Shown here one piece after another: positions 31,554 through 40,173 of a stretch of DNA of 64,000 nucleotides. How positions within the stretch are numbered: the stretch's first letter is position 1; each line of letters starts with the position of its first letter. Made by a program: the position numbers and the translations under genes. The DNA is from Cepaea nemoralis (Eukaryota; Mollusca; Gastropoda; Stylommatophora; Helicidae), in assembly GCA_014155875.1 (NCBI GenBank), contig JACEFZ010005101.1:1-64000 (forward strand). The letters are read 5' to 3'. Under the pieces are notes generated by a model. That model saw only the letters and a list, made by a program, of their open reading frames with translations, ran no database searches and was not told the origin of the DNA.

Positions 31554-31692
31554 AGCACAAGATAGGCTTGGTGTGAACTGGCTGAGGGACTATGCCCAAA
31601 TGGGGAATAAAGGGCAAAAGAAAGAACACGAAGAAGAGGAGAAGCGCTACAGTCGCTAAAGGGTCCTTGCTGGACTCATCTAATCCTTCAGT

Positions 31693-31910
31693 TTAAAAAG
31701 TTCGTTGGATATCCTTTACGGACGTAGCAGTCAACACCAGCATTATTTGCTCTTCGTGATTCCTGGGCAAGTTTACGTTCAGCAGTTTGCCATTGAACGA
31801 CCGACACTCTTACCATTGTAATTAAAAAAAAACAAAAACCAACACAGCTGTGTTTCGAATGTGGTATGCGGGATTACGAACTGCGTCCATAACACATTCG
31901 CCACGGAGCA
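31693..31910 (-). mobile_element. SINE-D with 6-bp TSD and visible empty site
   Basis: The minus strand carries TTCGAAACACAGCTGTG, AATGGCAAACTGCTGAACG and GTCCGTAAAGGATATCCAAC. TTCAGT flanks it at 31687-31692 and 31911-31916. The duplicated block at 32915-32920 reads CCTTCAGTAGCTCACC without the insertion. Confidence 0.85.
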
Positions 31911-31916
31911 TTCAGT

Positions 31917-32032
31917 AGCGCACCTCTTATAACAACTTCAATAAACTCGAAGAAGAAGAAGAAGAAGAAGAAGAAGAAGAAGAAGAAGAAGAAGAAGAAG
32001 AATATAATGATGCTGATGATGACGTCGACGGC

Positions 32033-32069
<37 letters not shown>

Positions 32070-32515
32070 GCGTCGGCTGTTAGGAGAATGCCCTTATAGC
32101 GTCATACGCACGGTCTGATTAAGGTTCGATGAACACACTCGTCATCCGCTAGGTGAGAAAAAGACTGACCACCTAATGTTCCGTGTATTCAGACCTACAC
32201 AATGTGACGGTCCTAACACTTCAAAGACCAACAACCATCAACAGGACTTACGTTTTTATGATGATGATAAAGATCAATGTTGGCAAGCAGGCAGGGCGTG
32301 ACAGAAACCCGCTAGTTTCTCCCAAGAAGTTATCAGAGCACAGCGACCGCATTTCTTCTAGAAAACATGTCACACGCAGACGGCATGGCTGGCTAGACCT
32401 TTCTGTGCCACACTAGGTCGGTGCTTTTTCTTGGACGTACGTCACTGTTGGCTAGAAACTATGGTGACCTAGTTATTTTGGGACCGATGTTATTGTAAAC
32501 ATTCACTAATTGGGG
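31917..32515. repeat. tandem segmental duplication, unit 1
   Basis: After the split RTE relic come (GAA)n (31949-32000), (GAT)n (about 32034-32068), and sequence including CAAGCAGGCAGGGCGTGACA, AAGTTATCAGAGCACAGCGA and TTGGCTAGAAACTATGGTGA. All of these recur in order at 32940-33535. Confidence 0.8.
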
Positions 32516-32529
32516 CCTACGCAGAATAG

Positions 32530-32925
32530 TGGGAAAACAATGACATGATGGAATCACCAATGTGGAGCTCATGGAGAGAACTTAACGAATTCAAATGAAT
32601 CACGAGGTGAGGAAAAGACGATGGCTCTGGGTAGGATACACACTGAGAAAATCGGAGGACAATATAACTAGACACTCTCATGTCTGGAATCAACAAGGCA
32701 AAGGGAATTGTGGAAGACTGTAAAAATACATGAAGATGAATAAGAGGAAAACACGGACAGAACTGCAGCAGATAGCAGAAGGTAGGCTTGGCGAGAGGTA
32801 GTTGAGGGAGTATGCCCGATTGAAGGGCAAACGGTAAAAGGAAAAAAAACAACACGAATAAGAGGAGAGACGCCATTGCCGCAAAAGGATCATTGCTGGC
32901 CTGATCTAATCCTTCAGTAGCTCAC
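32530..32925 (+). pseudogene. RTE-like C-terminal relic, unit 2 copy
   Basis: A broken frame reads QMNHEVRKRRWLWVGYTLRK, then SEDNITRHSHVWNQQGK, then KRKTRTELQQIAEGRLGER. It resembles the RKWRWIGHTLRK..DNI.R.A..WNP.GKR block of RTE elements. Stops and a frameshift are present. Confidence 0.7.
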
Positions 32926-33324
32926 CACTGATTCAGCCATCTCGAAGAAGGAAAGGGAGAAGCAGCAGCAGCAGCAGCAGCAGAAGAAGAAGAAGAAGAA
33001 GAAGAAGAAGAAGAAGAAGAAGATGATGATGATGATGATGATGCTGATGATGATGATAATTGGCGGATGCGTTGGCCGGATTGTCAGGAGATTGTTTTAT
33101 GATCTTATAAACACAGTCGGATCAGGATAACGTCATAAGCGCGGTGGGATTATAATGTCATAAGCCCGGCGATGGCAGCCTGGCCACCCATTCCTCGGCG
33201 TATTCAGGCTAATAAAATGTGACGATCCGAACACTACAAAACCCCATAGCAGGGGCTCATTTGTAATTATGCTGGAGACACTCAATATTGGCAAGCAGGT
33301 AGAATGTGACAGACACCGGCTATT

Positions 33325-33357
<33 letters not shown>

Positions 33358-33540
33358 ACGAAGTTATCAGAGCACGGCGACCGTATTTATTCTAAAAAGC
33401 ATGTCAAATGCAGATGGCATCGTTTACACGTCTTAAATGTGTCACCGCAGGGCGAGTGCTTTTCGTGAACTCACGTCGCTGGTGGCTAGAAACTATGGCG
33501 AGACCTAGTTATTTTGGGCCAGGCATTATTGGGTCTCATA
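32926..33540. repeat. tandem segmental duplication, unit 2
   Basis: A (CAG)n(GAA)n(GAT)n complex lies at 32963-33058, then diverged copies of unit 1 blocks (GGCAAGCAGGTAGAATGTGA, AAGTTATCAGAGCACGGCGA, GTGGCTAGAAACTATGGCGA). A 32-bp poly-C replaces the short CCC of unit 1. Confidence 0.8.
33326..33357. repeat. 32-bp poly-C tract
   Basis: The longest pure C run in the window. It occupies the position of TTTCTCCCAAGAAG in unit 1 (about 32310). Confidence 0.9.
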
Positions 33541-33827
33541 TGTCACTGATGGCTGGGAGATACTGTGGTCCCCAGGTTGTGATACGTTGTGCTCTAGAAA
33601 TTATCGTGCCATTGAATTCACTCATGATTAGACGTCAGTATGTGGACCAGAATAAATGTCAGCTAGTAGTTTCTTAAAAGAGGCTGCAGGACAGAAAGAA
33701 GCGTTGGTAGATCACACGTTGCTGCTTAAACCGTATGTGCGTGTCGTAAAAGGCAACTAAATATATTTGGTCTGAGATTGGATATCTTACATCGTAGAAC
33801 AGACAAATCAGCCAACATCCAATCAAG
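33541..33827. other. transition into the minisatellite
   Basis: Earlier, single GGCTAGAA-type motifs (33487) precede the array, so the array may have grown out of this duplicated sequence. Confidence 0.4.
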
Positions 33828-35370
33828 TATCGGGCTAGAAGTTATAGCAGACCAAACGTCATTGTCTGGCTAGAAGTTATAGCAGACCAAACGTCATTGT
33901 CTGGCTAGAAGTTATAGCAGCCCATACGTCACTGTCTGGCTAGAAGTTATAGCAGACTAAACGTTATTGTCTGGCTAGAAGTTACAGCAGACCAAACGTC
34001 ATAGTCTGGCTAGAAGTTATAGCAGATCAAACGTCATTGTCTGGTTAGAAGTTATAGCAGACCAAACGTCATTGTCTGGCTAGAATTTATAGCAGATCAA
34101 ACGTCATTGTCTGGCTAGAACAGTGGTTCTCAACCGGTGGGGAATTTCCCCCCCCCCCCCAGGGGGGAATTTTGGGGTTTCCAGGGGGGGAATGAAGATT
34201 ATTTCAAGATCTCGTTAATACAAGAACCGATTACTTGATCTTGTTTTTTCCCTTCATACTTTACGCTTCTGTACGTATCACCCTTCTGAAATTCATTTTA
34301 TAACGTAAGTAGACTCGCAAATAACATTTTATCTAGATGTCTAGACTTGATTTAGTATGTGCTATTAAATTTAGCTTCAATTATTACATATACTGTGTGG
34401 GGGACGGGGGAAATTTTTAGGGAGGAAGTACGAAAGGGGGGGGGATGACGTTCTAAAAGTATGGTAATGGTGGAGGGGGGGGGGGGAATGACGTCCTAAA
34501 AATATGGTGGGGGGGGGGGGGAATGACGTCCTAAAAATATGGTGAAGGGGGGAACGGACCAAAACAGGTTGAGAACCACTGGGCCAGAAGTTATAGCAGA
34601 CGAAACGTCATTGTCTGGCTAGAAGTTATAGCAGATCAAACGTCATTGTCTGGTTAGAAGTTATAGCAGACCAAACGTCATTGTCTGGCTAGAAGATATA
34701 GCAGACCAAACGTCACAGTCTGGCTAGAAGTTAAGACAGACCAAACGTCATTGTCTGCCTAGAAATTAAGACAAACCAAACGTCACAGTCTGGCTAGAAG
34801 TTAAGACAGATCAAACGTCACAGTCTGGCTAGAAGTTAAGACAGATCAAACGTCACAGTCTGACTAGAACTTAAGACAGACCAAACGTCACAGTCTGGCT
34901 AGAAGTTAAGACAGGCCAAACGTCACAGTCTGGCTAGAAGTTAAGACAGACCAAAGTCACAGTCTGGCTAGAAGTTAAGACAGACCAAACGTTACAGTCT
35001 GGCTAGAAGTTAAGACAGACCAAACGTCACAGTCTGGCTAGAAGTTAAGACAGACCAAACGTCACAGTCTGGCTAGAAGTTAAGACAGACCAAACGTCAC
35101 AGTCTGGCTAGAAGTTAAGACAGACCAAACATCATTGTCTGCCTAGAAATTAAGACAAACCAAACGTCACAGTCTGGCTAGAAGTTAAGACAGACCAAAC
35201 GTCACAGTCTGGTTAGAAGTTAAGACAGGCCAAACGTCACAGTCTGGCTAGAAGTTAAGACAGACCAAACGTCACAGTCTGGCTATAAGTTAAGACAGAC
35301 CAAACGTCACAGTCTGGCTAGAAGTTAAGACAGACCAAACGTCACAGTCTGGCTAGAGATTATGGTAGAC
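33828..35370. repeat. 35-bp minisatellite, about 30 copies, split by a hAT MITE
   Basis: Unit: TCTGGCTAGAAGTTATAGCA plus GACCAAACGTCATTG. The first part (33828-34120 and 34582-34725) carries TTATAGCAGA..CATTG. The later part (to 35370) carries TTAAGACAGA..CACAG. These two variant blocks indicate local spread of variants. Each unit holds ACGTCA. Confidence 0.97.
34121..34581. mobile_element. hAT-type MITE, copy 2, inside the minisatellite
   Basis: Termini are CAGTGGTTCTCAACC and GGTTGAGAACCACTG. Flanks are GGCTAGAA (34113-34120) and GGCCAGAA (34582-34589), an 8-bp TSD with one change. The 3' half contains GGGGGGAATGACGTCCTAAA tandemly repeated about three times, which makes it longer than copy 1. 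Non-coding. Confidence 0.93.
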
Positions 35371-35454
35371 TAGACATCACTGGAAAGGGAGGGGGGTGGT
35401 GCCCGTGAACCAAACGTCCCAGCTGCCCAGAAATGACAGTGGACCATACATTAT

Positions 35455-35850
35455 CGTTGATTAGAAGTTACCGTGGGCCACACGTCAATGCTGGCTAGAA
35501 GTTACCGTGGGCCACACGTCAATGCTGGCTAGAAGTTACCGTGGGCCACACGTCAATGCTGGCTAGAAGTTACCGTGGGCCACACGTCAATACTAGCTAG
35601 AAGTTACCGTGGGCCACACGTCAATACTGGCTAGAAGTTACCGTAGGTCACACGTCAATGCTGGCTAGAAGTTACCGTGGGCCACACGTCAATACTGGCT
35701 AGAAGTTACCGTGGGCCACACGTCAATACTGGCTAGAAGTTACCGTGGGCCACACGTCAATACTGGCTAGAAGTTACCGTAGGTCACACGTCAATGCTGG
35801 CTAGAAGTTACCGTTGGTCAGATGTCATTGCTGGTTTCAAGCTACCGCAG
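35455..35850. repeat. 34-bp minisatellite, about 11 copies
   Basis: Unit: GCTGGCTAGAAGTTACCGTG plus GGCCACACGTCAAT. It is clearly related to the adjacent 35-bp unit (shared GGCTAGAAGTTA and ACGTCA) but fixed for different internal bases. Confidence 0.95.
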
Positions 35851-36458
35851 GTCAGAAGCCATTTCGGACGGGTTAGAAGTCGGCCTTTTGTCTAAGATCA
35901 AAGTGTAGATTTATCTGCACTTGATCTGGCCAGGGTGCAGATACGGACAACCAAACAGCAAATTCCAATCAGTGCTATCCACTAACACTGGCAGACAGGC
36001 CTTGGTGGACCCCATTGTCCGAAAGAGACCCTTAGAAAAAAACTCTGCTGGCGGCAATCGCGCCACACAATGCCACACATAACACAAACGCTTTTTGTTT
36101 AACACGTGATACTTATACCTTCTGTGGCTGCTGTTCTCTCCGCTCACCAGTTAACCATAGTACTAATCCTTACCTTAAGAGATGCCAACTTCCCGACGTC
36201 ACAGTGCACCTAATTAAGTAAATAACAACTGTGCAGGTGGCACAACTGACGTCACATCCGTGCCACAAATGCCATACAAATGTAACTAAAACGACATAAA
36301 CAATGAGGAGACGTGGCCTTGATGAGACTCCGCGTATTTTTTAGAAGACATTACATAACTTCACAGATTGGAGTTTGGAAGGCTCTGATAGCAAGGGGGG
36401 ACGGGTAGGGGGCGGGGGAGGGAGGGGCAATAAATAAAGGGAAGACCCACGGAAGCGG
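35851..36458. other. unassigned, with poly-G-rich tract at 36398-36427
   Basis: No repeats recognised. The minus frame 36147-35911 (78 codons) has no recognisable domain. Confidence 0.3.
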
Positions 36459-36700
36459 GGAGTCGCCGTTGCCAAGTGGCTACGTGGACTGCCGCGCGCT
36501 CCGAAGGTTGGGGGTTCGATTCCGGCTTACGTCGTTAGGTTCTCGAGGGCAATTTTCTCGGAGACTCATGGAGATCGTCGTTGGAGCTACGGAGGTAGTG
36601 CTTTGTGCGACGCTTTCGGCAGGACGCTTTGTGAAAAGAGCCAAGCTATATGGGATAACAACCTGAAATCGACCCTCGTACCTGTAAAACCCCCTTTTTT
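36459..36700 (+). mobile_element. SINE-T
   Basis: GTCGCCGTTGCCAAGTGGCT (box A) is followed by GGTTGGGGGTTCGATTCCGG (box B), ATTTTCTCGGAGACTCATGG, GAGCTACGGAGGTAGTGCTT and CTTTGTGAAAAGAGCC. It ends in a C/A run near 36700. The boxes are close to consensus. Confidence 0.8.
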
Positions 36701-37231
36701 AAAAGAAGCACGGAAGGAAACTTGTAATAAAAGGGTGCCAAAGGTCAGAACTGAATAGAAAGAATACGGGGACAGCAAAGTAGGAGCCATTTGAATTAAA
36801 GACAGTAGGAAGAAAACATTACAATGAAATGGAGAGAAAAATGGAAATGGACGAAACGTGTAGAGCGAGAGGACGACGTGGAACAAGAGGACGACAACGA
36901 TTAATGTAGAAGGAATACGTAAACAGATGGGCACGGATAGTAGAACTGCGCAATCAAGGTTTGAGACAGATAATATGGAACATCCTTTGCAGCCTACCTG
37001 CAATGTAACAATGGCGACTGCAAATCCTGATGGTAATTTGCAAATACAATCATGAGAAGAATCACGAACTAGCACATTGGGGTTTTCCTTAATAAAGACA
37101 CATCGAAACGGGCAGAGAATAGGATAAATCAACATGAGAATAATAGGGTAACATAACCGAAACTCGAATTAACAGAGACAACAACGACTGGAGGGTGACC
37201 AACAAAAAACAAAAAAACAAAGACGACATAC
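36701..37231. other. unassigned, presumed intron downstream of the PH exon
   Basis: The purine-rich 36780-36920 stretch shows no coding pattern. The long minus frame 37135-36587 overlaps SINE-T and is not a convincing protein. Confidence 0.35.
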
Positions 37232-37336
37232 CTCATAGTATTCCTTGTTAGCTGCCATTTTGAGAGCGTTAATCCATTCTTCCATATCTCGGCGCGATTC
37301 AGCGCACACTATGATGTTGCGAGATGTTGTGATTAG
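37232..37336 (-). CDS. internal exon: C-terminal part of a PH domain, diacylglycerol kinase delta/eta-like
   Basis: On minus, a pyrimidine-rich tract ending CTTCTCTTTGTTTCAG precedes the exon, and GTATGT follows its last codon. The 105-nt exon is phase 0 at both ends and encodes 35 residues: LITTSRNIIVCAESRRDM, then EEWINALKMAANKEYYE. The pattern of a beta strand, (I/V)CAE.R.(D/E)M and then the helix with invariant Trp (EEWI) is the end of a PH domain. Type II diacylglycerol kinases carry a CA(E/D)NRKEME(D/E)WI..LK motif ending in a .RE..E segment before the first C1 domain, which is the closest match I recall. Such kinases phosphorylate diacylglycerol to phosphatidic acid at membranes. No neighbouring exon was found by eye: the C1 domains would lie at lower coordinates and the start of the PH domain at higher ones. 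Another PH protein remains possible. Confidence 0.7.
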
Positions 37337-37507
37337 CTGAAACAAAGAGAAGACAGACACATCATTTACTGAATATCTGATGATGGGAATGCTGTTTGTC
37401 CATCAAGAATGATGATGACCATTCATTTCATCCAGTGGGAAGTGATGGGAATGATGACATACTGACTGCTGTAAATATGCGATGTTGTGATTAGCTGAAG
37501 CACGCGG
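37337..37507. other. intronic flank of the PH exon
   Basis: GATGATGGGAATGCTGTTTG-like phrases recur (GGGAAGTGATGGGAATGATG). GATGTTGTGATTAGCTGAA occurs both at 37322-37340 (spanning the exon edge) and at 37480-37498, so about 20 bp around the acceptor is duplicated downstream. Confidence 0.5.
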
Positions 37508-37625
37508 AGTTACCTCGGAAATCGGAGTGGGTTCGCCTGATGGCGAGGGACACTGGTAATAGGGAAAGCAGTAGCACGTGTATGGACTATACTTGAGTTT
37601 GAAGCGAGGGATAACAACAACAACC
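37508..37625 (+). mobile_element. SINE-B 3' fragment
   Basis: GGAGTGGGTTCGCCTGATGG, CGAGGGACACTGGTAATAGG and TTGAGTTTGAAGCGAGGGAT. A CA run follows at 37632-37664. Confidence 0.7.
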
Positions 37626-37666
37626 TAAACACACACGCACGCGCGCACACACACACACACACACAG

Positions 37667-38060
37667 GGAGTCTACGAGGCTAAGTGGTTACGCCGCTTGC
37701 ATCGCGTTCCCGAAGGTTGTGGGTTCGATTCCAGGCCACTAAGTTCGGTTCACATATACAATTTTCTCGTACCGGGATGGTTAACCCGGTCAACAAATGC
37801 CCGCAGAAGTCGGATGTGTCGGCCTAACGGCGCAAGAACGCAGCTCTGCTGTAAACAGGCACAACGCAATCACGCCCGAAAGAGAAAAAAAAAAACAACT
37901 CTGGATGAACGCAGAAGAAGAGGAAGAATTTTCTCGTAGACTGCCGAGGGTTCGGTGCTGGGGCTACGGAGTCAGTGCTCTGTGCCATGCTGTCGGCAGG
38001 CCGCCCTGCGGAAAGAGACAGATCTTGCAATTTACACCTGTGCATTTCGTACAGAGAGCA
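37667..38060 (+). mobile_element. SINE-T, interrupted by SINE-G
   Basis: GAGTCTACGAGGCTAAGTGG (box A) and GGTTGTGGGTTCGATTCCAG (box B). The body resumes after the insertion with CTGCCGAGGGTTCGGTGCTG, GGCTACGGAGTCAGTGCTCT and CTGCGGAAAGAGACAGATCT. The 3' limit is approximate. Confidence 0.8.
37772..37926 (+). mobile_element. SINE-G, most complete copy, nested with 12-bp TSD
   Basis: Flanked by AATTTTCTCGTA at 37760-37771 and 37927-37938. The 155-bp insert starts CCGGGATGGTTAACCCGG (a CCGGG/CCCGG hairpin), continues GCAGAAGTCGGATGTGTCGG, CCTAACGGCGCAAGAACGCA and TGTAAACAGGCACAACGCAA, then an A-run and CTCTGGATGAACGCAGAAGA with a short GAA tail. No clear A/B boxes are seen, so it may be the 3' end of a LINE or a LINE-mobilised short element. 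Other copies: 18221, 38624, 59342. Confidence 0.9.
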
Positions 38061-38204
38061 CTTGCCACGTCGGGTACTGAGTATCTGAGGTTTGCAATGG
38101 TGACACAGTGACTGCTGTAAATGCGCCACAGATGATAGTTCCATCGTTATAACCAAGTACCTAGCCAACTAGCGTGCTACACCGCTATCTCCACTGTTGA
38201 AAGT

Positions 38205-38560
38205 TATTTTCCCGTCCTTCACGGAACGTCGCAGCCCACCCCAGCATGTACTGACTGTTTGTGGTTCGAAAGGCAATTTTACGTGCAGCAGTTTGCCGGC
38301 GTCTATGGTTAAGAGGTGGCGAAGCGTTTGACAATCCCGCATACCAGGTTCTAAATCACTGCAAACGATATTAAAATACACCGCCTTGCGTTGATTTTTA
38401 ACAATGGTATTAGCGTCGTTTGTTCAGAGAACAATGGCCAACTACAGTACGTACAATTACCTAGAAAATCGCAAATCGACTATAAAAAAAAAAAAAAAAT
38501 AAAATGCTGCGGTTGAATGCGACATCCTGTAAAAGGACACGCGACCAACTTTTTAGTCTG
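38205..38560. mobile_element. two SINE-D pieces, head to head
   Basis: A minus part at 38205-38350 (GTTCGAAAGGCAATTTTACG, GCAGCAGTTTGCCGGCG) is followed by a plus part at 38380-38560 (CCTTGCGTTGATTTTTAACA, AATGGCCAACTACAGTACGT, A16, ATCCTGTAAAAGGACACGCG). Confidence 0.5.
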
Positions 38561-38623
38561 TCGACACTCTACGCTAACAAAGTTGTCAAGTTGTCACAGG
38601 AGACTAGCCTCGAACCCGGAATG

Positions 38624-38733
38624 CCCCGCAGAAGTCGGATGTGTCGGCCTAACGGCGCAAGAACGCAGCTCTGCTGTAAACAGGCACAACGCAATCACAT
38701 CCGAAAAAAAAACTCCGGATGAACGAAGAAGAA
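38624..38733 (+). mobile_element. SINE-G, 5'-truncated, 12-bp TSD
   Basis: It starts at CCCGCAGAAGTCGGATGTGT(one base offset) and ends CCGGATGAACGAAGAAGAA. GAACCCGGAATG flanks it at 38612-38623 and 38734-38745. Apart from length it is nearly identical to the 37772 copy, suggesting recent activity. Confidence 0.9.
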
Positions 38734-38774
38734 GAACCCGGAATGTCAGAATGTATCAACTGGGGTTCCCATAT

Positions 38775-39020
38775 TGTCACATGCTACGGCTCTGTCGCGA
38801 AGGGGTAACGGACGCAATTCGTAATCTCGCACATCCCGTTTCGAAACACAGCGATTTGGCAGCAGATCGACTTGTGTTAGTTTTCGTATACAATGGTACG
38901 AGTACCGGTTGTTCAGAAAGTAATGGCAAACTACTAAGCGTAAACTTGCCAAGAAATCACGAACAGCCAAAAACATGCCGGTATTGACTGCGATGTCCCG
39001 TAAAGGATATATAACTACCG
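38775..39020 (+). mobile_element. SINE-D, nearly complete
   Basis: The head TGTCGCGAAGGGGTAACGGA and CCGTTTCGAAACACAGCG (tRNA-like), then the middle GGTACGAGTACCGGTTGTTC, the core AGTAATGGCAAACTACTAAG and the end CAGCCAAAAACATGCCGGTA, CCGTAAAGGATATATAACTA. Confidence 0.75.
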
Positions 39021-39117
39021 TTAACTTTATGGGGGGGGGGGGGGGAGATCGGAAGCTAGGGGTCTGTGAAGTGCTGACCATCACCATCACAAGACCATGA
39101 CCATCACATGTTGATGG

Positions 39118-39297
39118 CCTGGAAGTAAAGAGGAATGGTATTTCCATGTAAAGAGGAATGGTATTTCCATGTAAAGAGGAATGGTATTTCCATGTAAAGA
39201 GGAATGGTATTTCCATGTAAAGAGGAATATTATTTCCATGTAAAGAGGAATAGTATTTCCATGTAAAGAGGAATAGTATTTCTATGTATAGAGGAAT
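39118..39297. repeat. 23-bp minisatellite, about 7 copies
   Basis: Unit: GTAAAGAGGAATGGTATTTC plus CAT, preceded by a poly-G tract at 39031-39046. Later units carry ATAG or ATAT in place of ATGG. Confidence 0.95.
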
Positions 39298-39836
39298 AGG
39301 TGGCCATTATTTCCATCTGTTAGCGGACGGGGAACGCAGGCGTCGAAGCCTCGTCCGACCGCACTGATGACATCATCGGCGTGACCTCCTGCCAAAATCA
39401 CCGACGCGCCCAATGCTAAGTTAAAAGCCCGACTAGAATCTTCTATCTTAGTCTCCCTCCATTCTCTTTTTTCCCCATTAATCTTTCTATCTCTTAAGTA
39501 TGTTCCATTCTTTCCCTTCTGATTGTCATGCAGTGGCTGGTCCTTTGCAAAACATTTTCTACATTAGTCTTTCCAGATGTGTCTTTAGCAAGCCATATGT
39601 CGTCCTACGTTTGTTACTATCAGGTGTGAATTATCTGTCACATCTTGAATTACCTACAACCCAGGCATCTTCACCTCTTCTTCTTCTTTCACCTACTCCC
39701 AAACAAACCCTTGGGTGTCGTGACCCACGGGCTGAGAAGCACTGCTATAGCAAGACTGTTTGGCAAATGCCCAGCCACACGATGACTGGGTGAAGCGTGG
39801 CAGAACAAACGCTTCACGTCAATCAGGATGCCAGGA
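39298..39836. other. unassigned
   Basis: 39700-39745 contains ACCCACGGGCTGAGAAGCAC, faintly like a degraded hAT terminus, but no partner was found. No coding recognised. Confidence 0.3.
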
Positions 39837-39956
39837 AGATTTCATGTAGTCGAATGCTTCGATGAAAGTGGGTATCTTAACCCAGAAAGCAAAGAGAGAT
39901 TTCATGCAGTCGAATACTTCGATGAAAGTGGGTGTCTCAATCCATAAAGCAAAGAG
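39837..39956. repeat. two-copy 60-bp tandem repeat
   Basis: AGATTTCATGTAGTCGAATG and AGATTTCATGCAGTCGAATA start the two units. Both contain CTTCGATGAAAGTGGGT and end AGCAAAGAG. Confidence 0.9.
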
Positions 39957-40019
39957 GACAGAAGACGCTTAAATACACACAGAAGGAAACTACATATAGG
40001 ATGAGTAAACAGAAAAGAA

Positions 40020-40026
40020 AGAAGAA

Positions 40027-40057
<31 letters not shown>

Positions 40058-40112
40058 GGGAGGAGGAGGAGGAGGAGGAGGAGAAGAAGAAGAAGAAGAA
40101 GAAGAAGAAGAC
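40020..40112. repeat. (GAA)n/(GAG)n polypurine tract
   Basis: About 90 bp of GAA, GAG and GGA triplets. Frames reading KKRRR or SSSSS are artefacts. Confidence 0.95.
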
Positions 40113-40173
40113 TAGCAAGTGCCCAAAGACACCAAGAAAGACAAATACTAAGGGTACAGCGGAAGCTCTAACC

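Larger units (their letters stand above)
30795..31686 (+). pseudogene. RTE-like relic, split by nested insertions
   Basis: 30795-30842 (AGGAAATGAATAAGCGGAGG, ACCTGCAGGAGATAGCAC) and 31561-31686 (GATAGGCTTGGTGTGAACTG, GGACTCATCTAATCCTTCAG) together equal the continuous stretch 32730-32915. The interruption is a SINE-B that itself contains another retrotransposon. The encoded remains resemble the RTE C terminus (RTRT.LQEIA). Confidence 0.75.

Noticed and set aside
33828..35850. CRISPR or centromeric satellite
   Set aside because: There are no spacers, and at under 2 kb with 35-bp units it is too small to call centromeric from sequence alone.
36469..36535. Genuine tRNA genes at the best A/B-box pairs (36469, 37690, 55455)
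   Set aside because: The boxes are followed by family-specific SINE bodies shared with other copies, and the stems do not close as a functional tRNA.
36587..37135. 182-codon minus frame near the PH exon
   Set aside because: It runs through SINE-T and purine-rich DNA, has no conserved motif, and does not resemble the C1 domains expected downstream of the exon.
39700..39745. Degenerate hAT terminus (GGGCTGAGAAGCACTG)
   Set aside because: Only partial similarity, with no opposite end or 8-bp duplication found.
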